This document shows positions 46,101 to 55,638 of a DNA stretch of 64,000 nt, piece by piece. The stretch lies in contig JABAQZ010000010.1 in NCBI GenBank assembly GCA_019187405.1, forward strand, positions 22,778 to 86,777. Reading direction: 5' to 3'. The notes beneath the pieces were generated by a model that worked only from the letters and a program-made list of their open reading frames with translations, ran no database searches and was not told the origin of the DNA. The position numbers and the translations under genes are program-made. Source of the DNA: Ignavibacteria bacterium (GTDB taxonomy: Bacteria; Bacteroidota; Ignavibacteria; Tepidaquicellales; Tepidaquicellaceae). Each line of letters opens with the position of its first letter. The first letter of the stretch is position 1.

Positions 46101-47852
46101 CTATGGAGAAATTTTGCTCACAAAATTAGCAGCATTGTTATCAGCATAGGCAGCATCTGTTCCGTCCACAATCGAATCGCAGTTAAGATCAGTTACCAGA
46201 TAACCAGTGTTAAAATTTGACGCATCATTATCAATCATCGCGCCATCGTTTCCATCCACAATACCATCCTGAGTTGGGTCGCCGGTAAAGAAAGAATATT
46301 CACCATTAGCTAAAATCATATTGTCGCCGTAAGCCTGTGATGCTGCGGTAGTAAAGTCATAGGTAAGGCTTCCGGAACTAAATGCTTCTCCTCCATCTTT
46401 ACTCCATGTTTCAATTGAATTTCTGTGTTTAACGACAAGATAGTAATTAATTCCATCTAATGGATTTGTAAAATTAACTGAAGCGTTTCCACTAGAGTTA
46501 GTTACTGCTCTCGAAGAATCAACAATACCGTAAGGAGAAGAGATGCTTCTCAATAAAACGGTTATGGAATCCGCTGGCGGGACACAAGCTTCAAAACTTA
46601 CAGTTAAATTCAGAACAGAATAATTTTTCAATCTGTCAAAATACAAGCCTATGGATTTGGCAATATTTGCAACCCATGCAGCGCCTAAATCTCCTGAACC
46701 GTTATAATAAGGTATTAATGCAGGAATATAACCGTTTGACGAAGTTAATGCCTCTGATGAACTAATCATTACAGGATTCAGAAAACTGTAGGAATTTGGC
46801 GCGACGTTATTTCCCGAAATGTACCATATTCTTTTCAAACCGTCGCCGCTTGACTCAGGAGGTATATAAGATATGAACAACATATCCACTCCGCCTATTC
46901 CGTTTGCATGGTGTTTTGCATCAAACCAGAATTCATTTCTTCCCGATACAGGCGCAATGGAAAGAGAATCAAAAAAGCTGACAGTATAGTTTGTACTTAC
47001 TTTACATTTAATATCTGTATTTCCAGCAGATTCAGAAGTATAAAAGAAATAAACGAATCTACCGTAAGCCACTGAAGAGAACTGTTCTTTTTTTTCATTT
47101 GATGCTACAATGTTTGTAAAAGATCCGGCTGTTGCTAAAGTACCGGGAGCTGTCTCCCTGTAACGAGCATTTCTAATAACAGATGTCATAGTATCAGCAA
47201 GCACAGGACCATAATAATTCAGAACAAGCGTATCACCGGAACCTGAAAAATATATTCTGGGATGAGCTCCAGCCGTAGTAATTAGACCTCTTTGACCCCA
47301 GATTACACCTCCATCAGAAGATCCGTAACGGACAAGATTATTTGTTCCGAGAGAATCCATAAAAATATACATTGAGCCAGTTGATGATGCACCGACGTCA
47401 AAATCCCTGAATCCAACTCCTCTTACCTGAGTAACTCTGTTGTTAATCACATTCCAGCAATAAATCGTTACACCGGATAAGAAGAAACAATAAACTGAAT
47501 CGAGGGAACTTCTTATCATTTTTGTTTTTGGAATAACGGATGCGGGAGTTAGTGTTGAAAGGATAATCCAATTTTCGCCGTTATCAGTGGAGGTAAAAAT
47601 AACAATTGCAGCTCCAGTGACGATATTGGTATCAGGAACAGAAACATAAATAGTAGAGTCAGAAATTCTGTAAACGCCAGAATGCTTACCCAAGGGTTCA
47701 CTACTTGAGATTAGATAATCAGTATTCCAGCGATCAGAACCGGTACTTACAGGCTGATTAAGGCTTTTAACCTTAAATTTTTGTAACTCTGAAGAAAAAG
47801 AAAGAGATGACAATAAAAAGAAAAAAAGGGAGAAAGTAATTACTTTGTTCAT
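46101..47852 (-). CDS. Sialidase-like (Asp-box) propeller protein with dockerin-like C-terminus
   Basis: 583 residues with a signal peptide (1-21). Residues about 45-405 look like a six-bladed sialidase-type propeller: two clear Asp-boxes (STDNGENWIIL and SSDGGVIWGQR) plus strands such as RIYFSGSGDTLVLNYYGPV, VAYGRFVYFFYTSESAGNTD and VSTNYTVSFFDSL. The catalytic residues of true sialidases cannot be assigned from the sequence alone. The last 160 residues are the shared cassette (VVKHRNSIETWSKDGGEAF, YDFTTAASQAYGDNM, GDPTQDGIVDGND, DLNCDSIVDGTD, ending FVSKISP). One first-loop residue is unusual (GDPTQDG instead of GDVNQDG). AAGGA precedes the start and a good terminator follows. Confidence 0.85.
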   Translation of the reverse strand: MNKVITFSLFFFLLSSLSFSSELQKFKVKSLNQPVSTGSDRWNTDYLISSSEPLGKHSGVYRISDSTIYVSVPDTNIVTGAAIVIFTSTDNGENWIILSTLTPASVIPKTKMIRSSLDSVYCFFLSGVTIYCWNVINNRVTQVRGVGFRDFDVGASSTGSMYIFMDSLGTNNLVRYGSSDGGVIWGQRGLITTAGAHPRIYFSGSGDTLVLNYYGPVLADTMTSVIRNARYRETAPGTLATAGSFTNIVASNEKKEQFSSVAYGRFVYFFYTSESAGNTDIKCKVSTNYTVSFFDSLSIAPVSGRNEFWFDAKHHANGIGGVDMLFISYIPPESSGDGLKRIWYISGNNVAPNSYSFLNPVMISSSEALTSSNGYIPALIPYYNGSGDLGAAWVANIAKSIGLYFDRLKNYSVLNLTVSFEACVPPADSITVLLRSISSPYGIVDSSRAVTNSSGNASVNFTNPLDGINYYLVVKHRNSIETWSKDGGEAFSSGSLTYDFTTAASQAYGDNMILANGEYSFFTGDPTQDGIVDGNDGAMIDNDASNFNTGYLVTDLNCDSIVDGTDAAYADNNAANFVSKISP

Positions 47853-47959
47853 GATAAATTTTCCTTATGTTAATTTTTAGGAAAATAAAAAAAAAATATA
47901 GTATTAGAAATAACTGAATTGATAATTGTTACAGGGAAGGGGGAGGTGGAGAGAGGTGT

Positions 47960-48023
47960 AACCCTGACAGCTTTTTGATTTGATTTTTGGAGTTTGAAGT
48001 ATTGTAGGAAAGCTGTCAGGGTT
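47960..48023. repeat. 64-bp palindrome-ended element, copy 1
   Basis: Begins with AACCCTGACAGCTTT and ends with its exact reverse complement AAAGCTGTCAGGGTT, with 34 bases between. The spacer resembles that of copy 2. It is too small to code for anything and fits a MITE- or REP-like element. Confidence 0.85.
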
Positions 48024-48146
48024 TTGTGATGCTTTGAGTAGTTATTCTTAAAAGGCAAATCCAATAAATCACTCCTTTAGAAACATGCCAGACAAAACAG
48101 ATTATTCAGATTTTTCTAAACTAAGAGTCTATACGAATTTGTCCGC

Positions 48147-48210
48147 AACCCTGACAGCTTTTTGAATTGTTTTTTGAACGTTGAAGTATCGAAGAAAAGC
48201 TGTCAGGGTT
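48147..48210. repeat. 64-bp palindrome-ended element, copy 2
   Basis: Same perfect 15-base ends and the same total length of 64 as copy 1. The spacer is recognisably related (both contain TTGAAGTAT following a T-rich start). Confidence 0.85.
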
Positions 48211-48359
48211 TTGTGATTTGTCTCTTCAGCATCAACATAACTTAAAACTGCTTTAACTTTCCGAATACATATATCTCAAAAATAATATTTCCCATATACT
48301 CCTCAAAAATCTTGCAACACTATATCCACAACTAAAACAACCCCTTCTAAACCTAACGC

Positions 48360-48423
48360 AACCCTGACAGCTTTCCACACTTACCTCCCCTCCAAAATAT
48401 ACCCCAAAAAAGCTGTCAGGGTT
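48360..48423. repeat. 64-bp palindrome-ended element, copy 3
   Basis: Same 15-base ends and again exactly 64 bases, but the spacer is unrelated in this orientation; in reverse complement it weakly resembles copy 1 (TTTTGGAG shared), so it may be inverted. Confidence 0.85.
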
Positions 48424-48895
48424 CCGCTATCATTTATCCTATCTCCTTACCCCAGTTGTATCCAAATACTCCCTCGGCATGCTGATCCCCATATCTGATC
48501 TACACTTCTCATGAAATTCTATCTAATCACTCTGAAAATTTTCTCTGCTACTGCCCATCCAGTGACTGTGGCAACTTCAAGAAATTTCTCCCACGAGTCT
48601 GGAGACAAACGCTATATGCAGTGTTCGTTTGTATCGGAAATTGAATAACTAATGTTGTCGTATTTGATTCCTCCTTTAGCCGAAACCGTAAATGGTTTTA
48701 TATTGTATGGTTTTAGTAATAGATATTTTTATCCTTTTTTACTTTTTAATGTTTATTTAAAATCAGTTTACTATACTAATTTCATTTGAGTACTACTTCA
48801 AAGAAATTTGTTTTTAATTACAACATGACTTATATGAATTGTTTAAATACTCAATTTGAATAATAATCCTGAATTTGTAAAATCCTCTTACTGAG
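48424..48895. other. Intergenic stretch before the decayed helical gene
   Basis: No convincing gene or RNA. Around 48830-48890 a broken reading (LFKY, then NNPEFVKSSY in another frame) may be the eroded N-terminal domain of the pseudogene that follows, but this is weak. Confidence 0.3.
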
Positions 48896-50024
48896 TTGAG
48901 TAACAGAAATACCAATAAAATACTCATAAATAAATTTGAGGAGCTTAACAAATTATCCGATAAATCTACAATTAAAAGTCATGATTTTTACATGAATAAA
49001 ATTTTTGCATTTGACATGAAAGGTCATTTCTTCTTTTATAAATCGCTGCAAATTAAATACATACCGGATGCTGTTTCAGCAAAAATAAAATTATCTCTGA
49101 TTATGATAATTGACAACTATTTTCAGTTTCTGGTTTTTGAACAGAGAATAACATCAAATATAATTATGATTGCCTGATTCAAATGCTTGAGTGTTTGAAT
49201 AATCAAATTAAGGAATTTTCTGATACACCGCTTATAATTATATATTACAATCTTTGGAAATGTTTTCTCAAGAATAAAGGCGACAAGTATTTCTATGAAG
49301 AAGGAATAAATTTTTAGATCATACTTTATTTCCTTAACTCTTGTGGGAAAAATTTTTTATGTCGTAATGATAATTTACTGCTTAATAAAAAATATGAAGG
49401 TGAAATAAAGTTTATAAGAGAATTTCTGAAATTAATGCTTGAGATGCTTAAGTTTAAAATCACATACTTTAAAGAAGGTATTATAAATTTGAATTTATAC
49501 AGAGACATCATAATTACCTGCCTTAAACTGAATGACCAATTAAGACTCGATAATTTCATTTCAAACAATCTAAGGCAAACCAACCTTGAGTACAGAAAAT
49601 GCATTAAACATTACTCTCTTGCTCATTCAGAATTTCTGATAAACGATTTCCAGAAAGCATTGGAGTATGCATCAAAGATTTCTTTCCGGAATATTTTTGT
49701 AAATTCCGTAGAAAGTATTTATTTTAGAAATGACATTAAAGCTCACGTATTAAGATGTCTTTATGATCTGAATTATCTGGAAACCGCATTTAATCATATT
49801 GACTCATACATACATTTTCTTCAAAGTTCAAAAATTGCCAGCGAATATTTGAAAAAAAGTATATCAAATTCATCAATGCTGTTTCCAACTTACTAAAATT
49901 AAAATCAGAATATGTCAATTTCAGTTTTAATAATTTAAAAAATTCAATATCCGCTGATAATGATTTGGTTTCAAAAAACCGGATACTTCCAAAACTTTAT
50001 GACTTATACAAACAAAACAAATAA
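48896..50024 (+). pseudogene. Decayed member of the helical family
   Basis: Pieces in different frames align in order with the 489-residue protein at 4249-5718. Frame 2 from 48896 covers the middle (HDFYMNKIFAFDMK, MIIDNYFQFLVFEQ). Near 49145 it shifts to frame 1 (NNIKYNYDCLIQMLECLNNQ, DTPLIIIYYNLWKCFLKNKG). An in-frame TAG stands at 49315, after which the same frame resumes (ILYFLNSCGKNFLC to FIREFLKLMLEMLKF) through FQKALEYASKIS and DLNYLETAFNHIDSYIHFL. A further shift in an A-tract at about 49853-49859 leads to frame 3 (KFINAVSNLLKLKSEYVNFS) and a stop at 50024. The N-terminal domain is missing or unrecognisable. At least three lesions, so not functional as one protein. Confidence 0.8.
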
Positions 50025-50141
50025 TTGTTATAATATCCGGTAATTACTTATCTAAAATTGTCAAGCAATGCAGTCATCGGTTTTTAAAAATATTTATTGG
50101 TGAAATTTTTAAAATATAAACTGTAGCAGATTCTAAATAAC

Positions 50142-51071
50142 TTATTGCCAGTGATGTTTAAGATTCTTATTATCTTTTTCATGTGTTGTAATTGCAATGA
50201 TACCTCCGGCTATTACTAATATTATGCCTATAACTGTATAAATTCCCGGTGTCTGATTAAAAATTATCCAGTCAAACAATCCAGTAAACACAACTACAGA
50301 AAAATTTAGCGGAGATAATTTTACTGCTGAAACAAGACTGTATGCATACTGTAGAAAAAATATGTATGCTGCAACAAACAAACCCGAAACAATTACATAT
50401 AGCCATACTTTTAATCCTGGTTCGGTCCAGTACAGGATAGCAAATGGAAAGAAAATAATTACCGATATTAATGAAAAATAAAACAGAATTGTTATGTATG
50501 AATCTGTTTTGGAAATAATTCCCATTGCCGTGTAAGCAACTGCAAGCAATATCCCCGACAACAATCCATACAAATCCCCTGTCTTTATAAATTCTCCTGA
50601 TTTCGGATCTAATATAAATATTATTCCGGCAAATCCCAGCAGCATTCCCAACCATATCTTTTTTTCAATTCTGGATTTAAGCCAAATTAATGTAACTAAC
50701 GGTATGAAAATCGGAGCTGTGTTATTGAGCAGCGATGCATTTACTAAGGGAATTTTGGAAATTGACAAAGTGAAAAATAAAAAAGCAAGTACACCGCATA
50801 CTCCTCTTATTAAGTGGTACCTGATTTTGGTTGATTTTAAATCTCTGAAATTATTCTTTGCGGATATTATAAGTACAGCAATAAGGCTCGTGAGAAACTG
50901 AAAGAATACAATCCATTCGACTCTCGCTCCGGACTTTAATTCAAGCTTAACTAATACTCCTACAGTAGCTAACATCAGAAAGCTAAGTAAGGTAAAAATT
51001 ACTGCTCTTAATATTATGCTTTTGTCAGTTCTTTTTAAATGAAGCTGTCCCATCTGTCGTTCATTTTGCAA
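50142..51071 (-). CDS. EamA/DMT-family inner-membrane transporter
   Basis: 309 residues with ten hydrophobic segments arranged as two five-helix EamA halves (AVIFTLLSFLMLATVGVLV, FFQFLTSLIAVLIISA, VCGVLAFLFFTLSIS, ASLLNNTAPIFIPLVTLIWL, IWLGMLLGFAGIIFILDP, then the second set from LYGLLSGILLAVAYTAMGII to IYTVIGIILVIAGGIIAI). The motif PLVNASLLNNTAPIFIPLVT is typical of the drug/metabolite transporter superfamily, which exports small metabolites or amino acids; the substrate cannot be told. Length is normal. It is one of the few standard metabolic genes in the window and has no visible functional link to its neighbours. Confidence 0.9.
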   Translation of the reverse strand: MQNERQMGQLHLKRTDKSIILRAVIFTLLSFLMLATVGVLVKLELKSGARVEWIVFFQFLTSLIAVLIISAKNNFRDLKSTKIRYHLIRGVCGVLAFLFFTLSISKIPLVNASLLNNTAPIFIPLVTLIWLKSRIEKKIWLGMLLGFAGIIFILDPKSGEFIKTGDLYGLLSGILLAVAYTAMGIISKTDSYITILFYFSLISVIIFFPFAILYWTEPGLKVWLYVIVSGLFVAAYIFFLQYAYSLVSAVKLSPLNFSVVVFTGLFDWIIFNQTPGIYTVIGIILVIAGGIIAITTHEKDNKNLKHHWQ

Positions 51072-51155
51072 TTAATTCGACAATATTAAAATTTCAATTC
51101 TTAAGTTCGAATTTACAAGAACTTATGCCGTAATCCATTATATTATTCTCAATTA

Positions 51156-53594
51156 CTATGGAGTAATTGCACTTACAAAATTTGCAGCATTATTATCTGC
51201 AATTACGGCATCACTGCCATCAATAACTTCATCACCGTTCAAATCAGTTGATAAGTAACCGGTTGCGAAATTCGATGCATCATTATCAATTAATATTCCG
51301 TCTGTACCGTCAACAATGCCGTCCTGGTTTACATCCCCGCCATATAATGCATATCTGATTGGTGATGAATCCACTTGAATCATATTATTTCCATACGCAC
51401 TGGCAATATCTGTTTTAAAATTGTAAGTGACTGATTGTGTAAAAGCATCGAAATTCAAAGCTGTCGAACTCCAGGTTTCAATTGAATTTCTGTGTTTCAG
51501 CATTAAATAATATTTCCCCGGCAATGAATTCGGAAATGTAACATCAGTGTTGCCCAATGAACCAAGATAACTCTTGGAAGAATCAATGATTGCATAAGGT
51601 GTTAAACTGTTTCTCAGATAAAATCTCATTGTATCTCTTATCATTGAATTCGTACCCGCATTATAAAATCCCTGAAGCAAACAGTTTGTAGAAAGTAAAT
51701 TTGTTTTCTCTGATAAATTATTTATCTGAATTCCCCAGGCATACAATCTTCCGGAATTTCCTGAATTATCATCATTTATCCTTAATTTCCAAACTCCCTT
51801 GCAAGTATTATTTTCAAAAATTGTATTCATGTCCACCTGTGGTTTAATGAAAGGAGTAATGGAGGTATATCTGCCACTGATGATTGCCGAATCCGCCTGG
51901 TCATCAAATATAGTAACAATATTATCATTTGAACCAAGCTGACCTACGTCAAAACAAACAAAAGCTTCATAATCCTGTGGTGATACCAATGTAATCTCAA
52001 GATCATTGCTGAATGTATGATTTGTAGCAATGAAAAAATTTACATCAGTAACGTTAACATCAAGATCAATTACAAGACTGTCTTCGGTCATTAAACCTGA
52101 AGTCCCCGTAGCAGGTATTAACCTGTCAGATTGTTTTATAAAAAATCCTTTCTGAAAATTTCTGCTGTCAGCTCTTAATAGTGGTGATACAGGCTGATTT
52201 GAAATTGTCGAAGGATGCGAAAATCTTGCATTGTTTCTGAATCTTAATCTAGGCCCTTTTGAAGTATTCGAAAATTGCAGTCCGTCAAGATTGTAAGCGA
52301 CATCGATGTTTGAATTATTTTTATTATACACGTCTTTTGAAATATACATTTGCTTCTGAATTTCTGCTTCAGTTTTATAAAAACTCTGGATTCTGATTTC
52401 GTCAATATAACCGTTAAATCCTGTACCAGAAGTTCCTCCTATATAAAGCGAATCTGACGTTGCTCCCATTAGAGCCGGCGATAAATTTCCCTGCTTAACA
52501 TTTTCTCCATTTGTATAAAAATTGTATTCTCCTGAACTTTTATATTGAAATGCAATATGTGACCATTCATTTAGAGGAATTGTAGTTGTCGTAACTATCT
52601 GATTACCGTTAATTGTTCCATACAGCTTACCTGCAACGGTAAGCCCCATGTGATATTTTGGAGAAACAAAAGTAGGAGGTCCTTTTAAAATTATAATTGT
52701 AGCTCCGGAATAACTTCTCGGATAAATCCATGATTCAAGTGTAATGCTCGAAGAAGGAGTAATGTCTGTCATCGATTTCGCAGCTACATAATCTCCTGAA
52801 CCGTCAAGCTCCAGAGCTTCATTAAAGGAATTTGTTTCCACCGGTCTGCTTTTAAGATCCAGCGCTTGTAAATCTATCTCACGATTCGGCATCATTGAAT
52901 TATCACTTATATCCAAAAGACCGGGTAAATAAGAAGTGCTTTCATTAGTCTGAAATCCGAGAGAAAAGGATAGCCCATCATAAATTCCAGTCCCCACTCC
53001 AAGGAATGTCCTGAAATAGGTACTCAACTCTGTTTCCGTAAGAGATTTTGTCCAGATTCGTATGTCATCCATGTATCCTTTATAATTTGATTTCGCAGTG
53101 TTTAATAAAGGATTTGAACCAATGTATAAATCATGATTAGTACTTTGCGGCGCTATAGAAACCATTCTCGTTGTGTCAAGTACTCCATTCAGATAACATG
53201 AATATATATTTGTTGCAGCATTTCTTGTGAATGCTATGTGATTCCATTTATTGGGAGCAATACCTGTCTTGAATGATAATATGTAAGTACCGTTAATTAA
53301 CAACATTGGTTTTCCATGCCGCAGTGTAATGTTGTACTTTTCTTTATAAATAATCTGACGCTGATTATTATAAATTCCTCCGGGGGTTGTTGTATCCGAC
53401 GGATTCAACCAGGCTTCTATCGTAAAGCTCCCGGTTAAATCTATTGGTGTACTGTTTTCAAACGAAACAGTTGTTGTTGAATCAAATTTCCCGGCAGTAT
53501 TCCAGAACATCTGACTAAATGAATTATTAATCAAAGTAAACTGAATAATCAGAATTACCAAAAAAACAAGGAGGAAAGAATAAAATTTTTTCAT
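51156..53594 (-). CDS. Surface protein: two LamG domains, P-domain, dockerin-like C-terminus
   Basis: 812 residues with a signal peptide (1-28), followed by MFWNTAGKFD, matching MFWNNACSF of the protein at 1219-3993. Two LamG jellyrolls (about 35-215, FTIEAWLNPSD, NKWNHIAFTRN, YKGYMDDIRIW; about 260-420, ITLESWIYPRS, NEWSHIAFQYK, FNGYIDEIRI) precede a P-domain (about 495-625; LEITLVSPQD, CKGVWKLRINDDNS, GRLYAWGIQI). The end is the cassette (LLQGFYNAGTNSMIRDTMRF, LKHRNSIETWSS, GDVNQDGIVDGTD, DLNGDEVIDGSD, ending FVSAITP). It is a full-length paralogue of 1219-3993 except that it stops after the dockerin-like loops and has no T9SS sorting domain. Confidence 0.9.
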   Translation of the reverse strand: MKKFYSFLLVFLVILIIQFTLINNSFSQMFWNTAGKFDSTTTVSFENSTPIDLTGSFTIEAWLNPSDTTTPGGIYNNQRQIIYKEKYNITLRHGKPMLLINGTYILSFKTGIAPNKWNHIAFTRNAATNIYSCYLNGVLDTTRMVSIAPQSTNHDLYIGSNPLLNTAKSNYKGYMDDIRIWTKSLTETELSTYFRTFLGVGTGIYDGLSFSLGFQTNESTSYLPGLLDISDNSMMPNREIDLQALDLKSRPVETNSFNEALELDGSGDYVAAKSMTDITPSSSITLESWIYPRSYSGATIIILKGPPTFVSPKYHMGLTVAGKLYGTINGNQIVTTTTIPLNEWSHIAFQYKSSGEYNFYTNGENVKQGNLSPALMGATSDSLYIGGTSGTGFNGYIDEIRIQSFYKTEAEIQKQMYISKDVYNKNNSNIDVAYNLDGLQFSNTSKGPRLRFRNNARFSHPSTISNQPVSPLLRADSRNFQKGFFIKQSDRLIPATGTSGLMTEDSLVIDLDVNVTDVNFFIATNHTFSNDLEITLVSPQDYEAFVCFDVGQLGSNDNIVTIFDDQADSAIISGRYTSITPFIKPQVDMNTIFENNTCKGVWKLRINDDNSGNSGRLYAWGIQINNLSEKTNLLSTNCLLQGFYNAGTNSMIRDTMRFYLRNSLTPYAIIDSSKSYLGSLGNTDVTFPNSLPGKYYLMLKHRNSIETWSSTALNFDAFTQSVTYNFKTDIASAYGNNMIQVDSSPIRYALYGGDVNQDGIVDGTDGILIDNDASNFATGYLSTDLNGDEVIDGSDAVIADNNAANFVSAITP

Positions 53595-53840
53595 GTTATT
53601 TTGAATTGTTATAAAAAAATGAGAGATAAATTAATTAATTTATTTTTTTACTAAAATGATTTTCCCGAATCCAATTAAAAACGATTACTCCTCACTGCCA
53701 GTCGCCAGATCGGAAGAGTTGACTGCAATGAGTTTAAAGTTAACCGGTTAATCAAATTTAATCTATCTTTTCATCACAAATTAAATTTATTTTTGTTTAT
53801 TTTTGATAAAAGATTATTAGTTCAAATTAAAATATGCAAA

Positions 53841-55607
53841 ATGAAAAAAATAATTTTATCTCTAATTCTAATTATTACAATGACGGGATTTTCTAATAAC
53901 AAACTTAACAATGGGAAATCCGATCCGAATGAATTGCTTCTTAAGCTTTTCGATAGGAATCATGAATATAATATGAGAACTTATCCAGAATGGGCAACCT
54001 ACGAAGGCGATCACAGATATGACGATAAAGTTACCGATAATTCAGAATCAGCCATACTCGCTGGTTTTGATACCACAAAAGCTTTTCTCGATGAATTGCT
54101 TTCTCTGGATTACAAGGCTCTTTCTTATGATAATAAAATAAATTATGATTTATATAAATCAACGCTCGAAGATGCTCTGGAAGACAAAAAATTCAACTGG
54201 TATTATATGCCTCTCGGACAACAGCATGGTATTCATATCAGCTTTCCACAAATAATAAATTCACAACCGCTTTCAACTTATAATGAATATCTGAAATTTT
54301 TCAGCAGATTGTATCAATTCGGCAAAAGTATAGACAATACTATTGAACTGATGAAAAAAGGAATTGAAACAAAACTTATGCCTCCGGGATTTATTATGGA
54401 GCAGACTCTTCCGCAAATGCTGAATGTCATTAAAGACAATCCGGAAGAATCCGTGTTTTACTCTCCGTTAATTAAAGAAAATAAACTTTCCCCGGAAGAA
54501 AAGTCTCTTGCTTCAAATGAATTAAAAAAAATTATAACCGAAGTAATTAATCCTTTTTATATTAAACTTTACGATTTTGTAAAAAATGAATATCTTCCTG
54601 CCTGCAGAAATAATGCCGGAATTTGGTCGCTTCCGGAAGGCGAAGAAAGATACAGAAAATTAATTAAGGATCACACTACGCTTAATTATACTGCAGAAGA
54701 TATTCACACAATAGGTTTAAATGAAATAAAACGAATCCTTGGTGAAATGGAAAAACTTAAAGATAGTATAGGATTCAAAGGAAGTATTGACGAATTTAAT
54801 AATTTCCTGAAAACCGACGCGCAGTTTTATTATACCGATAAAGACGATCTTATGCAGGGATTTCGTGATATTCTCAAAAAAATGGACGGGAAATTACCTG
54901 AATTGTTCGGAAGATTGCCCGAAGCGAAATATGATTTAATGGAAATGGAAGAATATCGGGCAGCATCTGCGCCGGCAGCTTATTACTATTCATCACCGGA
55001 AGACAGGTCAAGACCAGGTTATTTTTATGTGAATACTTTTGACCTTCCTTCAAGACCAAAATATACCATGACTGCGCTTGCATTGCATGAGGCAGTTCCG
55101 GGGCATCATCTGCAGATTGCAATTGCACAGGAATTAAAAAATCTTCCGAAATTCAGAAGAGATTTGGGTTTTACTGCTTTTGTTGAAGGCTGGGGACTTT
55201 ATTCGGAAAGTCTCGGATACGAAACCGGCATGTACGATGACCTTTATCAAAAGTACGGTGCATTAACTTTTGAAATGTGGAGAGCTTGCAGACTTGTGGT
55301 TGATACAGGTATTCATGAAAAAAAATGGACTCGTGAAAAAGCTTATGAATTCATGCGAAAATATACTCCGAATTCAGACAAAGATATTCAATCTGAAATT
55401 GACCGCTATATTTCATGGCCCGGACAAGCTCTCGCTTACAAAATAGGAGAATTAAAAATTAAAGAACTTAGAGCTAAATCCGAAAAAACTCTCGGAGTTA
55501 AATTTGACATTAAGAAATTCCATGATGAAATTCTGAGAAATGGCGCTATTCCGCTCCCACTTCTGGAAAAAAATATTGATGAATGGATATCAACTCAAAT
55601 TAACTGA
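53841..55607 (+). CDS. DUF885-family zinc peptidase, exported
   Basis: The frame opens at 53793, but ATG 53841 begins a good signal peptide (KKIILSLILIITMTGF), giving 588 residues. The sequence is a typical DUF885 protein: an N-terminal helical region (FDRNHEYNMRTYPEWATYEG), and the zinc-site block ALHEAVPGHHLQIAIAQE (about 413-430) followed about 40 residues later by FVEGWGLYSESLG, which supplies the third ligand glutamate. This matches the HExxxGHH-type metallopeptidases related to the gluzincin/carboxypeptidase Taq class. There is no T9SS sorting domain, so a periplasmic or lipid-free secreted enzyme is expected. The beta-lactamase-like gene begins 31 bases downstream, which suggests co-transcription. 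Confidence 0.85.
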   Translation: MKKIILSLILIITMTGFSNNKLNNGKSDPNELLLKLFDRNHEYNMRTYPEWATYEGDHRYDDKVTDNSESAILAGFDTTKAFLDELLSLDYKALSYDNKINYDLYKSTLEDALEDKKFNWYYMPLGQQHGIHISFPQIINSQPLSTYNEYLKFFSRLYQFGKSIDNTIELMKKGIETKLMPPGFIMEQTLPQMLNVIKDNPEESVFYSPLIKENKLSPEEKSLASNELKKIITEVINPFYIKLYDFVKNEYLPACRNNAGIWSLPEGEERYRKLIKDHTTLNYTAEDIHTIGLNEIKRILGEMEKLKDSIGFKGSIDEFNNFLKTDAQFYYTDKDDLMQGFRDILKKMDGKLPELFGRLPEAKYDLMEMEEYRAASAPAAYYYSSPEDRSRPGYFYVNTFDLPSRPKYTMTALALHEAVPGHHLQIAIAQELKNLPKFRRDLGFTAFVEGWGLYSESLGYETGMYDDLYQKYGALTFEMWRACRLVVDTGIHEKKWTREKAYEFMRKYTPNSDKDIQSEIDRYISWPGQALAYKIGELKIKELRAKSEKTLGVKFDIKKFHDEILRNGAIPLPLLEKNIDEWISTQIN

Positions 55608-55638
55608 CTTAATGACAAATTGAATATTTCCTGACATA

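Noticed and set aside
53793..53840. Upstream ATG of the DUF885 gene
   Set aside because: The second ATG at 53841 starts directly with a basic-hydrophobic signal peptide, as expected for an exported member of the family.
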